A stretch of DNA of 64,000 nucleotides from Mycobacterium gordonae (GCF_002101675.1 NZ_LQOY01000155.1:1-64000); one strand, 5' to 3'. Positions 31,536 to 40,813 are shown, counted from the stretch's first letter. The notes: a model not told the origin generated them from the sequence alone. Made by a program: numbers and translations.

Positions 31536-33647
31536 ATGCCGCCCCGCCGCCAGTCTGATCAGACCGCCCCGAAGCGAACCAGCCCCACCGGCAACACAAA
31601 TGGAGAGGTCGGGGACTACGACCCGCGCGGTCAGGGCGGAAAGTACCTGACGACCGCCCAGGGACTGCGCCTGCCCGACACCGACCACTCACTGAAGGCC
31701 GGCAACCGTGGGCCGAGTCTGCTCGAGGACTTCCACCTGCGCGAGAAGATCACGCACTTCGACCATGAGCGCATCCCGGAACGGGTCGTGCATGCCCGCG
31801 GCGCCGCCGCTCACGGTGTCTTCGAGTCCTACGGCACCGCCGCATCGGTCACCAGGGCAGGGTTCCTGGCGCGCAAAGGCAAGAAAACCCAAGTGTTCTG
31901 TCGGTTCTCGACCGTGCTGGGCTCGCGGGGTTCAGCCGACACCGTGCGCGACACCCGCGGATTCGCGGTCAAGTTCTACACCGACGAAGGCAATTTCGAC
32001 CTGGTGGGCAACAACATTCCGGTCTTCTTCATCCAGGACGGCATCAAATTCCCCGACGTCGTTCATGCGGCCAAGCCCCACCCCGACCGCGAGATCCCGC
32101 AGGCCCAGTCGGCACACGACACCTTCTGGGATTTCGTCTCGCTGCATACCGAAGCCACCCATCACGTGTTCTGGAACATGAGCGATCGCGGCATTCCGCG
32201 TTCCTACCGCACGATGGAGGGATTCGGCGTCCACACCTTCCGGCTGGTCAACAAGAAGGGCAAGACGAGCCTGGTCAAATTTCACTGGAAGCCGGTGGCC
32301 GGGGTGCATTCCCAGGTCTGGGAAGAGGCGCAGATCGCGGCCGGTGTCGACCCCGACTTCCACCGCCGGGACATGGCCGATGGCATCGAAGCGGGCGCCC
32401 CCCTCGAATACGAGCTTGGCATCCAGGTGATGCCGGACGACGGCACCGACAGCTTCCAGGGCATCGACCTGCTGGACCCGACCAAGATCGTGCCGGAAGA
32501 GATGGTGCCGGTGCAGTTGATCGGCAAGCTGACTCTCAACGGCAACCCGACCAACTTCTTCGCCGAAACCGAGCAGGTCGCGTTCCATCTCGGCAACCTG
32601 GTGCCCGGCATCGAACCGACCAATGACCCGCTGCTGCAGGCCCGGCTGTTCTCCTACCTGGACACCCAATTGACCCGGCTCGGTGGTCCCAACTTCACCC
32701 AGCTGCCGATCAACCGGCCGCACTGCCCGGTGAACGACATGCTGCGCGACGGCATGCACCAGACCGCGATTCACACCGGCCAGGCGCCATACCGCCCCAA
32801 CAGCATCGACGACGGCGAACCGTTGGTGGCCGGCGCGGACGAAGGCGGTTACGTGCAGACACCACGCCCCGTGCAGGGCCCGACGGTTCGGGAAAACCCG
32901 TCCTCGTTCGAGGACCATTTCACCCAGCCGGCCATGTTCTATCGGAGCCTGACCCCCGTCGAGCAGGCGCACATCATCGAGGCGTTCACGTTCGAACTCG
33001 GCAAGTGCTACGAGCAGTCCATCAAGGAACGCCAGCTGGAAGTGCTGGCGAACGTCGACGCCGATCTGTGCAAGCAGGTGGCCATCGGACTGGGCCTGCC
33101 GGCCCCCAAGGGCAATCCGCCGAAGGATGTGCTGCTGTCGCCGGCTCTGTCCCAAGTCGTCGAGACCCCCGGTCCCATCGACGGTCGCAAGATCGGCATC
33201 ATCGCCGGTGCGGATTCCGATCTGGGTGGCGTGTCCAAACTCGTCGACGCGGTACTGGGCCTCAATGCGACACCGTTGGTCACCGCACCGGTCGGTGGCG
33301 TGCTGAAGTCCGGCCGGCGCAGCGTGATCGTCGAACGGACCCTACTGACCACGCGGTCCATCGAGTTCGACGCGGTGGTGGTCGCCGCGGGCACGAAGCC
33401 TGCGGATGATCTCAAGCTGGTGCTGTTGCTGCAGGAGGCATTTCGGCACTGCAAGCCGATAGCCGCCTGGGGTGACGGCACGGTTGCGCTGACCGCCGCG
33501 GGGATCCCGCTGGAGGCCCCCGGCGTGCTTGTTGCCGAGAAGATAGACCGAAAATTCACCGCCGCGCTCGCCAAAGCCGTTGGCCTGCACAGGGTGTGGG
33601 AGCGCGCCGTCGACGTGATGGCGTCGGAGGTGGCGCCGGCGCGCTGA
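31536..33647 (+). CDS. katE: large-subunit catalase HPII (KatE)
   Basis: Monofunctional heme catalase of 703 residues, the clade-2 large type. Active-site His in RVVHARGAAAHG (about residue 86), Asn in GNNIPVFFIQDGIKFPD, and proximal Tyr in ARLFSYLDTQLTRLGG. The last 150 residues (RKIGIIAGADSDLGGVSKL onward) form the extra flavodoxin/DJ-1-like domain of HPII. It removes hydrogen peroxide in the cytosol and is distinct from the KatG peroxidase. The stop is 2 bases from that of the convergent fadD gene. Confidence 0.93.
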   Translation: MPPRRQSDQTAPKRTSPTGNTNGEVGDYDPRGQGGKYLTTAQGLRLPDTDHSLKAGNRGPSLLEDFHLREKITHFDHERIPERVVHARGAAAHGVFESYGTAASVTRAGFLARKGKKTQVFCRFSTVLGSRGSADTVRDTRGFAVKFYTDEGNFDLVGNNIPVFFIQDGIKFPDVVHAAKPHPDREIPQAQSAHDTFWDFVSLHTEATHHVFWNMSDRGIPRSYRTMEGFGVHTFRLVNKKGKTSLVKFHWKPVAGVHSQVWEEAQIAAGVDPDFHRRDMADGIEAGAPLEYELGIQVMPDDGTDSFQGIDLLDPTKIVPEEMVPVQLIGKLTLNGNPTNFFAETEQVAFHLGNLVPGIEPTNDPLLQARLFSYLDTQLTRLGGPNFTQLPINRPHCPVNDMLRDGMHQTAIHTGQAPYRPNSIDDGEPLVAGADEGGYVQTPRPVQGPTVRENPSSFEDHFTQPAMFYRSLTPVEQAHIIEAFTFELGKCYEQSIKERQLEVLANVDADLCKQVAIGLGLPAPKGNPPKDVLLSPALSQVVETPGPIDGRKIGIIAGADSDLGGVSKLVDAVLGLNATPLVTAPVGGVLKSGRRSVIVERTLLTTRSIEFDAVVVAAGTKPADDLKLVLLLQEAFRHCKPIAAWGDGTVALTAAGIPLEAPGVLVAEKIDRKFTAALAKAVGLHRVWERAVDVMASEVAPAR

Positions 33648-33649
33648 TG

Positions 33650-35218
33650 TCACACCGTCGCGCGGTCGCGGCCCTCCCAATAGGGCTTGCGCAGTTCCTT
33701 CTTGAGGATCTTGCCGGTCGGGTTGCGTGGCAGTTCGTCGGCGAAGTCGATGGATTTCGGGCACTTGTAGGCGGCCAGTCGCTCGCGGGCGAACGCGATG
33801 ATCTCCTCCGCGGTGGCTTCACCCTCCACTGCGATAACGGCTTTCACCACTTCGCCCCACTTCTCGTCGGGTACTCCGATCACCGCGACCTCCACCACCG
33901 CCGGGTGTTCGGCCAGCACCTGCTCCACCTCGATCGAGTAGATGTTCTCCCCGCCCGAGATGATCATGTCCTTGAGCCGGTCTTCGACGAAGATGTAACC
34001 ACCGTCGTCGACGCGCCCGATGTCGCCGGTGCGGAACCAGCCGTCCTCGGTGATCGCCTCGGCGGTCGCCTCCGGCCTGTTGTGATAACCCTTCATCAAT
34101 TGTGGTGAGCGGAACCATAGTTCGCCCTGCTGACCGGGCGGGACATCTTCGAGCGTGTACGGGTCCACGACGCGCACCTCCGCGCCCGGGACCAGTGTTC
34201 CGGCACTGCTGAGCCGTTCCGGGTTGTCGGTGGCGCGATGGGCATCGGGCAGCAGGTGACTTATCACGCCGCACAACTCGGTCAGGCCGTACGCCTGGAT
34301 GAAGTCGGTGTTCGGCCACGCCTGCAGGGCCGCACGCAGCAGCGGCAGCGGCATCGGCGACGCGCCATAGGAATAGGTCTTCAGCGCGCCGAACAGCTTC
34401 ACCGCATCCTCGCCGGACTCCAGCACTTTCGCCAGCACCGCGGGCACTAGGAAGGTTCTGTTGGCGCCCTTGAGGATTGCGCCGGCCAGCGTCATGCCGT
34501 CGACGTCGCGCGTCATCACGCTGGGCACCCCGTCGTGGATCCCGAACTGCACATACGATGATCCGCCGACGTGGAACAGCGGCATCGACACCATGCTCTT
34601 GTCGCCCGGGTCGAACTCGAAGCCCTCATGGGCGTTGAGCGTGTGCGCGATCATGTTCGCCTGCGTCAGCTGCACCCCCTTGGGGCGCCCGGTGGTGCCC
34701 GAGGAGTACATGATGATGCACACGTCGTCGGGTTCGACGTCGTCGGCCCGGCCTACCGGCGTCGCCCCGGCCAGCAACGCCTCGTACTCGTCGCCGTCTC
34801 CGCCATCGGGGGTCACCGTGATGATGTGCTCGACGTTGACCAGGTCACCGCGGATCTTGTCGATGCTCGGCTTGAGTTCCGCCCCGACGATCAGCACCTT
34901 GGCGCCCGAATCGTTGATCACGTAGTCGAGTTCGTCGGCGGCGAGCCGGAAGTTGATGATCGCGTTGGCCGCACCAAGCGATGCGGCGGCGAACGTCAAC
35001 TCGACACACGCGGGATGGTTCTTGTCCAAGAACGCCACCACGTCGCCGCGTTCGACACCGAACGCCGACAGTGCGCCGGCCAATCGGCGGACCCTGTCGT
35101 TCCACTGTGCCCAGGTCCACTTGCGGTCCAGATAGTCGATCGCCTCGTCATCAGGCTTGGTGGCGGCCCAGTGTGCGAGCCGGTCGTCAAGGAAACGCGG
35201 GTCTGCTAGGTCAGGCAT
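33650..35218 (-). CDS. acyl-CoA synthetase (FadD family)
   Basis: 522-residue AMP-forming ligase. Motifs: YSSGTTGRPKGVQLTQANM, QAYGLTELCG, GWFRTGDIGRVDDGGY, RLKDMIISGGENIYS and NPTGKILKKELRKPYW. The hinge and GGENIYS motif mark the medium/long-chain or aromatic acyl-CoA synthetase group. ATG 35218 (MPDLADPRFLDDR) is chosen since the upstream frame has no family similarity. It lies 40 bases after the mycofactocin-type SDR gene in the same direction and may form an operon with it. Substrate unknown. Confidence 0.87.
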   Translation of the reverse strand: MPDLADPRFLDDRLAHWAATKPDDEAIDYLDRKWTWAQWNDRVRRLAGALSAFGVERGDVVAFLDKNHPACVELTFAAASLGAANAIINFRLAADELDYVINDSGAKVLIVGAELKPSIDKIRGDLVNVEHIITVTPDGGDGDEYEALLAGATPVGRADDVEPDDVCIIMYSSGTTGRPKGVQLTQANMIAHTLNAHEGFEFDPGDKSMVSMPLFHVGGSSYVQFGIHDGVPSVMTRDVDGMTLAGAILKGANRTFLVPAVLAKVLESGEDAVKLFGALKTYSYGASPMPLPLLRAALQAWPNTDFIQAYGLTELCGVISHLLPDAHRATDNPERLSSAGTLVPGAEVRVVDPYTLEDVPPGQQGELWFRSPQLMKGYHNRPEATAEAITEDGWFRTGDIGRVDDGGYIFVEDRLKDMIISGGENIYSIEVEQVLAEHPAVVEVAVIGVPDEKWGEVVKAVIAVEGEATAEEIIAFARERLAAYKCPKSIDFADELPRNPTGKILKKELRKPYWEGRDRATV

Positions 35219-35258
35219 GGGATGAGCCTTCCATGTCGAGTGCTTACGGAGAAGCAAT

Positions 35259-36062
35259 TCAGTGGATGCGGGCGCTGCCGCCCAGTCCGACCTCCAGGAC
35301 GCTGCCGGTGATGACGCCGGGGTCGGTGACCAGGTATACAACACCGCGGCTCACGTCTTCCGGCTGCAGCCACGGCTGCGGTATCGGGTTGGCTCTCATC
35401 ATCCGGCGCACCAGCTCGTCGGGAACATCATCGCCTCCAGCGGGCTGCACCATCGGGGTCTGGGTGGTGGTCGGGCAGATGACGTTGATGGTGATGCCCT
35501 CTTTGGCGACTTCGAGGGCCGCCGACTTGGCGAGCCCGATGATGCCCCACTTGGTGGCGTTGTAGGCAGCGAGATCGGGGATCCCCATCCGGCCCCCCAT
35601 CGAGGACGTCACCACGATCCGACCGAAACGCTGTCGGCGCATCACCGGAATGACGGCCCGCAGCGTGTGAAACACACCGGTCAGGTTCGTGTCGAGGAGT
35701 TGCTGCCACACCCGGTCGCTGACCTGGTCCAGCGGCCCCGTGCTCACGATGCCGGCGTTGGCCACGGCGATGTCGAGGCTGCCCAGTTCCGCCGCCGCCT
35801 GCTCGACGGCAGCGGCAACCTGCGACGAGTCCCGGACGTCGGCGGCTATCGGCAGGCAGCGTCGTCCCAGCTTCTCGACGAGTCGGGCGGTCTCGTGCAG
35901 ATCGTCCACCGTGCCGAGCGGGTACGTCAGATCCGTCATGGGTCCGGGCGCGTCGACGGCGACGATGTCCGCGCCTTCGGCCGCCAGCGCCACCGCATGC
36001 GCGCGGCCTTGTCCCCGGGCACCTCCGGTGATCAGCGCGACCCGGCCATCCAAAGCACCCAT
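35259..36062 (-). CDS. mycofactocin-coupled SDR family oxidoreductase
   Basis: 267 residues. Cofactor loop TGGARGQGRAHAVALAAEGADIVAVD, insertion typical of the mycofactocin-dependent SDR group (YPLGTVDDLHETARLVEKLGRR near residues 47-68), NAGIVSTG, SSMGGRMG with the catalytic Ser and YNATKWGIIGL (Tyr-X3-Lys). These enzymes hold a non-exchanged nicotinamide and pass electrons to mycofactocin (family knowledge). It sits upstream of the fadD, which suggests oxidation of an alcohol followed by CoA activation of the product, an inference from gene order. Confidence 0.87.
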   Translation of the reverse strand: MGALDGRVALITGGARGQGRAHAVALAAEGADIVAVDAPGPMTDLTYPLGTVDDLHETARLVEKLGRRCLPIAADVRDSSQVAAAVEQAAAELGSLDIAVANAGIVSTGPLDQVSDRVWQQLLDTNLTGVFHTLRAVIPVMRRQRFGRIVVTSSMGGRMGIPDLAAYNATKWGIIGLAKSAALEVAKEGITINVICPTTTQTPMVQPAGGDDVPDELVRRMMRANPIPQPWLQPEDVSRGVVYLVTDPGVITGSVLEVGLGGSARIH

Positions 36063-36116
36063 GCCGCAGACGTTAGCCCCTGACCGCGAACCAGCTGCGG
36101 CGGGAGCTCATTAACG

Positions 36117-36335
36117 TCAGCGCCGCTGCCAGGGCGGACGGGGGTTCGGGATGCAGACGCCTCGCACGCAGCCCAACACGCCCCGAACGGGCGGCGGGGT
36201 GGCTTTGGGGGGTGGCTGGCATCCGGTGGCCGGACAGGGTGGGTCGCCGGGGCCGTAGTCCGCTTGGGCTGTCGGCGCGGCCACCAACGCCCCCGCGGTC
36301 AGCGCTGCTGCGATGAACATCTTGGCTGCGATCAT
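36117..36335 (-). CDS. small secreted Pro/Cys-rich protein
   Basis: 72 residues: signal peptide MIAAKMFIAAALTAGALVAAPTAQA, then a short mature part of about 47 residues with four cysteines (PPCP, ATGCQ, LGCVRG, VCIPN) and many prolines. Four cysteines suggest two disulfides. An internal ATG at codon 6 is an alternative start. No family recognised; lies alone between an SDR and the LigD-type gene. Confidence 0.6.
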   Translation of the reverse strand: MIAAKMFIAAALTAGALVAAPTAQADYGPGDPPCPATGCQPPPKATPPPVRGVLGCVRGVCIPNPRPPWQRR

Positions 36336-36417
36336 CTGACTCTGCCCTCGAACGACTGCATGCAGGCTTCACGATAGCGCGCGCCACACGGTTCGGAGCC
36401 GGCCGAGAACGAGCGCA

Positions 36418-36423
36418 TAGGCT
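36418..36423 (+). promoter_or_regulatory. -10 box of the LigD-type polymerase gene, leaderless
   Basis: TAGGCT matches TANNNT and is 6 bases from the ATG at 36430; no Shine-Dalgarno is visible in the gap TTGCAT. Confidence 0.4.
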
Positions 36424-36429
36424 TTGCAT

Positions 36430-37389
36430 ATGAGCGCCGGGGAGCAGCGCGGGGGAGTCGATCTGACGAACCTGGATCAGCCGCTGAGTCCGGATGCCGG
36501 CGCCACCAAGCGCGACCTGGTCGACTACCTGGACGCGGTGGCCGACCGGATGGTGCCCGGATTGGCCGGCCGGCCGCTCACCGTTCTTCGGGTGTTGCGC
36601 GGGCGGGCTCCCTTCATGCAGAAAAACGTTCCCAAGTACACCCCGGAGTGGGTGCGGACGGTGGCCATCTGGGCGGAGGCCTCCCACCGCGAGGTGCATT
36701 ACCCCGTGTGTGACGACCGGCGGACCTTGCTCTGGCTCGCTAATCAGCGCGCGGTCGAATACCACCCCGCTCTGGGTCTGGCCGACGACATCTATCGGCC
36801 GACCCACCTCGTGCTCGATCTCGATCCGCCCGCCGGCGGCGACTTCGCCGCGGTGGTCCACGTGGCCCACCTGGTGCGGCAGGCGCTGGAAGACAGTGGT
36901 CTGGCCGGCGCGGTAAAGACCAGCGGGGCCAAGGGCATTCACGTCTTCGTGCCGATCGACGACCACGCAGCCGTCGAAGATGTCGCAGCCGCCACCCGCG
37001 CCTTGGCGGCGCGCGCCGAGGCGCTCGACCCTGCCTCGGCGACAACGGCTTTCATCGTGGAAGACCGCGAAGGCAAGGTTTTCGTCGATGCCACGCGAGC
37101 CGGGGGCGCCACGGTCGCCGCTGCCTACAGCCCGCGGTTACGTCCCGGCACTCCGGTGTCGTTCCCGTTGGACTGGTCGGATCTGGACCGGGTAAGCCCC
37201 ACCGACTTCACGGTGCACACGGCGTTCGACGCCCTTGCCGGCCGTGATCCCTGGGCGGACTCGATGCCGGCGGCGCAACGACTGCCGAGCGACCTCATCG
37301 AACAGGGCCGCACCATCCCGGTCGCCCGAGTCGCGGCGATGCATGAAGGGAAGCGGCGCGCCCGCGCGCGACGCGCCGAAAAGGATTGA
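36430..37389 (+). CDS. stand-alone LigD-type polymerase/primase domain protein
   Basis: 319 residues. AEP-fold polymerase domain of the non-homologous end-joining LigD family: MQKNVPKYTPEWVRT, VEYHPALG, metal pair in HLVLDLDPPAGGDFA, KTSGAKGIHVFVPI (nucleotide contacts), and late SFPLDWSDLDRVSPTDFTV. There is no ligase or phosphoesterase part. Mycobacteria have such PolD1/PolD2-like stand-alone proteins besides LigD; they add or copy ribo/deoxynucleotides in repair. ATG 36430 is chosen; a TTG two codons before is possible. Confidence 0.88.
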   Translation: MSAGEQRGGVDLTNLDQPLSPDAGATKRDLVDYLDAVADRMVPGLAGRPLTVLRVLRGRAPFMQKNVPKYTPEWVRTVAIWAEASHREVHYPVCDDRRTLLWLANQRAVEYHPALGLADDIYRPTHLVLDLDPPAGGDFAAVVHVAHLVRQALEDSGLAGAVKTSGAKGIHVFVPIDDHAAVEDVAAATRALAARAEALDPASATTAFIVEDREGKVFVDATRAGGATVAAAYSPRLRPGTPVSFPLDWSDLDRVSPTDFTVHTAFDALAGRDPWADSMPAAQRLPSDLIEQGRTIPVARVAAMHEGKRRARARRAEKD

Positions 37390-37391
37390 GC

Positions 37392-37760
37392 TCAGTCGGT
37401 TCGCGACGCCTGGTAGTACGCGATGCGCCAGTGGTCGGCGCCTCGGGTCACCAGCACGCCGATCCGCACGCTGACGGTGTCCCGATCGGGGAACGAGAAG
37501 TCGGCGTGCAGGTAGCCCAGGACTGCCTCCGTGCTCACCCGCCGGGTCTCCAGGACGTGGTAGGCCACCGTCATGCCCGGCGGCTGTCCATCGTAGTAGG
37601 CGTAAACTCCTTGTCGGCCAACGCTGTACGGACGCAGCCCCTGAAAGACCGTGTCCTCGGTGAACTGCTCGGCCACCAGGTCGGGTTGGTGGCTGTCGAC
37701 GCCCGACTTCCATCGGTCCATCACTTCACCGACGATTTTTTCAAGGTCAGTGCCCGGCAC
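37392..37760 (-). CDS. SnoaL-like (NTF2-fold) protein
   Basis: 122 residues, cone-shaped NTF2/SnoaL fold expected: EVMDRWKSGVDSHQPDLVAEQFTEDTVFQGL at the start, VSTEAVLGYLHADFSFPDRDTVSVRIGVLVTRGADHWRIAYYQASR at the end, the usual pattern of the SgcJ/EcaC group. GTG 37760 has GGAGG 6 bases upstream and lies within the 3' end of the SDR gene, overlapping it by 14 bases. Likely a small-molecule-binding or isomerase-like partner of the SDR; no catalytic residue can be assigned. It converges on the LigD-type gene 2 bases away. Confidence 0.75.
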   Translation of the reverse strand: MPGTDLEKIVGEVMDRWKSGVDSHQPDLVAEQFTEDTVFQGLRPYSVGRQGVYAYYDGQPPGMTVAYHVLETRRVSTEAVLGYLHADFSFPDRDTVSVRIGVLVTRGADHWRIAYYQASRTD

Positions 37761-38454
37761 TTTGGCCTCCGTCCACGTGCAGGATTTCGCCGGTGACGAA
37801 CGAGTTGCCTTCCAGGTACAACACCGCGTCCACCACTTCGCCGATCTCACCCAGCCGCCCGAGTGGATGCATCTTCGCCAGCATGTCGTGGGTCGACGGG
37901 TCGTGCATCGGCGTGCGAATGTTGCCCAGCGCAACGGCGTTGACCCGGATCCCCCGGTCGGCGTACTCGATGGCCAGTGCCTTGGTCGCCGCGTTCAGCC
38001 CGCCCTTGGTCAGCGACGCCAGCACCGAGGGCACGGCGGAATTGGGGTGATCGACCAGGCTGGTGGAGATGTTCACGACATGGCCGCCGCGGCCCCCGTC
38101 CAGCATCACGGCGATCGCGGCCCGCGAAACCTCAAAGAAGCCGCGGAGATTCACCCCGGTGACGGCCTCGTAGTCCGCGTCGGTGTATTCCGTGAACGGC
38201 TTGGGAACGAAGATTCCGGCGTTGTTCACCACGGTGTCGACGCGGCCGAACCGTTCCAGTGCCGCATCCACGATGCGGCCGCCCACGCCGGGCTGCGCCA
38301 CGTCACCGGGTACGGCCAGCACCAGCGGATCGGTACTGTCGGCGATGCGACGTGAGTTGGCGACGACGGCGTAGCCGCGTCGGCGGTATCCGGCGACCAG
38401 TGCGTCGCCGATCCCCTGCGAAGCGCCCGTGATGATGGCCACGCGTTCATTCAC
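37747..38454 (-). CDS. atypical SDR family protein lacking the catalytic Tyr
   Basis: 235 residues. Nucleotide loop IITGASQGIGDALV, VNNAGIFVPKPF, HVVNISTSLVDHP, then VPSVLASLTKGGLNAATKALAIEYADRG. In classical SDRs a Tyr stands four residues before this Lys; here the position is Ala (A-S-L-T-K). I recall a family of SDRs with this LASLTKGGL pattern, so it is a subgroup feature rather than damage. C-terminus VTGEILHVDGGQSAGH is standard. Overlaps the SnoaL-like gene downstream. Could reduce by another acid or have a non-redox role. Confidence 0.82.
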   Translation of the reverse strand: MNERVAIITGASQGIGDALVAGYRRRGYAVVANSRRIADSTDPLVLAVPGDVAQPGVGGRIVDAALERFGRVDTVVNNAGIFVPKPFTEYTDADYEAVTGVNLRGFFEVSRAAIAVMLDGGRGGHVVNISTSLVDHPNSAVPSVLASLTKGGLNAATKALAIEYADRGIRVNAVALGNIRTPMHDPSTHDMLAKMHPLGRLGEIGEVVDAVLYLEGNSFVTGEILHVDGGQSAGH

Positions 38455-38564
38455 GACAGAGTCCCTTCCTTACCCGGTGACCTCGTCAACAACCATTAGG
38501 CTCCGGAGAATTCCGGCCCCTGACCGGCCCCGGTGACCGGTCCTGCAGCAGCGGAGGAGAGCGA

Positions 38565-39506
38565 ATGGTGAGCCAGGTCGACATCGCCGTCGTCGGCGTG
38601 CACGTCCTCGACACTCACGTGCTGGGCGTCACCTCCATTCCCGACGGGTCCGAGGGCCAGCTGGTCGAGACCATCAAGATCTCCCCGGCCGGTACCGCCG
38701 GCGGTACGGCCGTCGTCCTGAGCCGCCTGGGCGCCCGGGCCCGCTCCTACGGAGCCGTCGGCGCCGACGCACTCGGCGACACCCTGCTCGGCTTGCTCAA
38801 GACCAATGGCGTCGACATCGCCGGCATGGTGCGCACCACGGCCAGCCAAACCTCGGCGTCGGTCATCCCCGTGCGTCCCAACGGGGACCGGCCGGCCTGG
38901 CACTGTCCGGGCGCCAACGCCACCCTCACTCTGGACGCGCTGGATCTCGACGACATCGCCCGCGCGGCGCACCTGCATCTCGGCGGGCCGGAATTCCTCG
39001 GCGGAGCTGCCGCAGCGACACTGCTCAAGCATGCCAAAGACCACGGTCTGAGTACGTCGGTCGACATCCTTGCCGGTGGCAACCCGGGCCTGCTGGCCTG
39101 GATCGCAGAGGCCCTGCCGCACACCGACTACCTGCTGCCCAACGACGAACAGGTGCTCGGCTTCACCGGCGCCACCGACCTGGAGGCCGGAGCCAGGGCC
39201 CTGCTGGAAGCCGGCGCCGGCTGCGTCGCGGTCACCCGCGGCGGTGCGGGCGCGCTCGTCGTCCTCCCGGAGGAATCGATCGCGGTGCCCGCATACGCGG
39301 TCGACGTTCTCGACACCACCGGATGCGGCGACGCGTTTTCGGCGGGCTTCATCCTCGGTCGCACGCTGGGACGAGACCTGACGGCGTCGGCTCGGCTGGG
39401 ATGTGCCACCGCGGCGCAAGTTGCGGGGGGAGTGGGCACCGACGCGGGGTCCTACGACCTTGCGGCGGTAGAGGCCTTCATCGCTCAGAACCAGGGACCC
39501 GGGTAG
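38565..39506 (+). CDS. PfkB family sugar/nucleoside kinase
   Basis: 313-residue ribokinase-like enzyme. N-terminal VAVVGVHVLDTHVLG, AGGTAVVLSRLGARARSYGAVGAD (PfkB signature 1 region), LLPNDEQVLGFTG, and the C-terminal signature DTTGCGDAFSAGF with the catalytic Asp. ATP-dependent phosphorylation of a sugar or nucleoside; substrate unknown. ATG 38565 is preceded by GGAGGAGAGCGA. Its last 22 bases overlap the 3' end of the convergent lipoprotein gene. Confidence 0.87.
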   Translation: MVSQVDIAVVGVHVLDTHVLGVTSIPDGSEGQLVETIKISPAGTAGGTAVVLSRLGARARSYGAVGADALGDTLLGLLKTNGVDIAGMVRTTASQTSASVIPVRPNGDRPAWHCPGANATLTLDALDLDDIARAAHLHLGGPEFLGGAAAATLLKHAKDHGLSTSVDILAGGNPGLLAWIAEALPHTDYLLPNDEQVLGFTGATDLEAGARALLEAGAGCVAVTRGGAGALVVLPEESIAVPAYAVDVLDTTGCGDAFSAGFILGRTLGRDLTASARLGCATAAQVAGGVGTDAGSYDLAAVEAFIAQNQGPG

Positions 39507-40813
39507 CGGCCCTCGTTGTCACGCACCAATAGGATCTCCCGGCAGTCGCCCTTTTGCTGGGGGGCGGTTTCGCCGCGGCATACCAGGGTCCAGCCGGATA
39601 TCCGTCCGAAGGGTCGCTCGGACCAGTTCGTCGCGACGGGGTTGGTTGCCGGGAGCGCGAGCACGGAGAAGGTGCCGGCGGAATTGGTGATGTAGAGGTG
39701 GTCGCCGAAGAACGCCAACTTCGAGATCGGTTGCTTCTTCGCCTCCTCGCGGGCTACGAGCAGATCCCAATGCTGCGTGCGCAGATTCCACACCCCATAG
39801 CCGAACTGGGAGCTGTCCGCGCCGCGCCCGTCGACGAAGAGCTTCCCGTCGGACAGTGTCGCAACCAGTCCACCACCGGAAATCCGGTCGGTGTCACCGA
39901 ATTTGACCAGCGATCGGGACGTCAGGTCATAGAAGGTGGTCGACATGACCGGTGGGTTGTGCGACTCCCAGTGCGTGATCTGGACGAGTTTGTCTGGCCC
40001 GTCCGATAATTGGGCGTCGACGGCGGCTACGTCGTTGTCTTGGTAGACGGGTTCGCCTGTGGGCAGCCGCAATTCAGCACCCGTGGGTTCCCGATGGAAG
40101 GCCAGCACGTCCTGCCACACGCGGGCCTGCTCCGGGTCGTCCCAGCGGGTGGCCAGGTCGGTATTGGACAGGATCGTGGTCTTCGGGCTCGCCGATGCCC
40201 CACGCGCATCGGCGAAACCGTTGATCCATGCCACGCCGGTGGTAGTGGGCGCCAGCCGCCAGTCCTTGGCCGCGGCGAGCTTGAGTTCGGGAGTGGGTGC
40301 CGGCAGGTCCCGGGTTGCCAGCGGCTGACTTGACTTGAGATCGAACAGGTAGGCGGTCGCCTTGACCGTTGGCGGCGCGGGTGCCGCCTTGGTGGTGGCC
40401 ACGACGTAGACGACTTTCATGTCGCTGACGTTGTTCGACAGCGCGCACATCGCGCCGGTGACCGCCTCGTCGGCGCCCACCATGGGCACTGCCGGCATGA
40501 TCAGATCCGCGGTTTTCGGGTCGAGGACTTTCGGCCGGATGTCTTCGAGCGCGGATTTGCCGACCGAGAATTCGGTGGGACAGCCGAAGTAAACAGTATC
40601 GCCGTAGGCCTTCCAATCCTTGGCCAGCGGGCTGATGTGTGGCGGTGGCGGCGCCACCGTGTTCGGTGGCGGCTTGACAGTGGTGTGCGTGGTCTGTGCC
40701 GCCGGCGGCGTCACGGTCGCTGAGGTGGCGCAAGCGGCGACGCCGAGGCAGGCAGGTAGCGCGACCAGCGCAAACCACCGGCCGGTCGCGAACAGCCTGT
40801 TAGGCACCCTCAT
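39485..40813 (-). CDS. lipoprotein, probable beta-propeller-like, function unknown
   Basis: 442 residues. N-terminal signal with lipobox LGVAAC (Cys about residue 28), then a Thr/Pro-rich linker of about 30 residues, then a globular part of 370 residues. FGCPTEFSVGKSALEDIRPKVLDPKTADLI, a DKLVQITHW stretch and repeated short W/Y beta segments (VWNLRTQHWDLLV, FFGDHLYITNSAGTFSVLALP) suggest a propeller, but I do not recognise a named family. Six or so cysteines in pairs indicate export. Overlaps the pfkB end by 22 bases. Confidence 0.72.
   Translation of the reverse strand: MRVPNRLFATGRWFALVALPACLGVAACATSATVTPPAAQTTHTTVKPPPNTVAPPPPHISPLAKDWKAYGDTVYFGCPTEFSVGKSALEDIRPKVLDPKTADLIMPAVPMVGADEAVTGAMCALSNNVSDMKVVYVVATTKAAPAPPTVKATAYLFDLKSSQPLATRDLPAPTPELKLAAAKDWRLAPTTTGVAWINGFADARGASASPKTTILSNTDLATRWDDPEQARVWQDVLAFHREPTGAELRLPTGEPVYQDNDVAAVDAQLSDGPDKLVQITHWESHNPPVMSTTFYDLTSRSLVKFGDTDRISGGGLVATLSDGKLFVDGRGADSSQFGYGVWNLRTQHWDLLVAREEAKKQPISKLAFFGDHLYITNSAGTFSVLALPATNPVATNWSERPFGRISGWTLVCRGETAPQQKGDCREILLVRDNEGRYPGPWF

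Noticed and set aside
31932..33155. 407-codon minus-strand frame inside katE
   Set aside because: Exactly opposite catalase codons; no start signal or family pattern.
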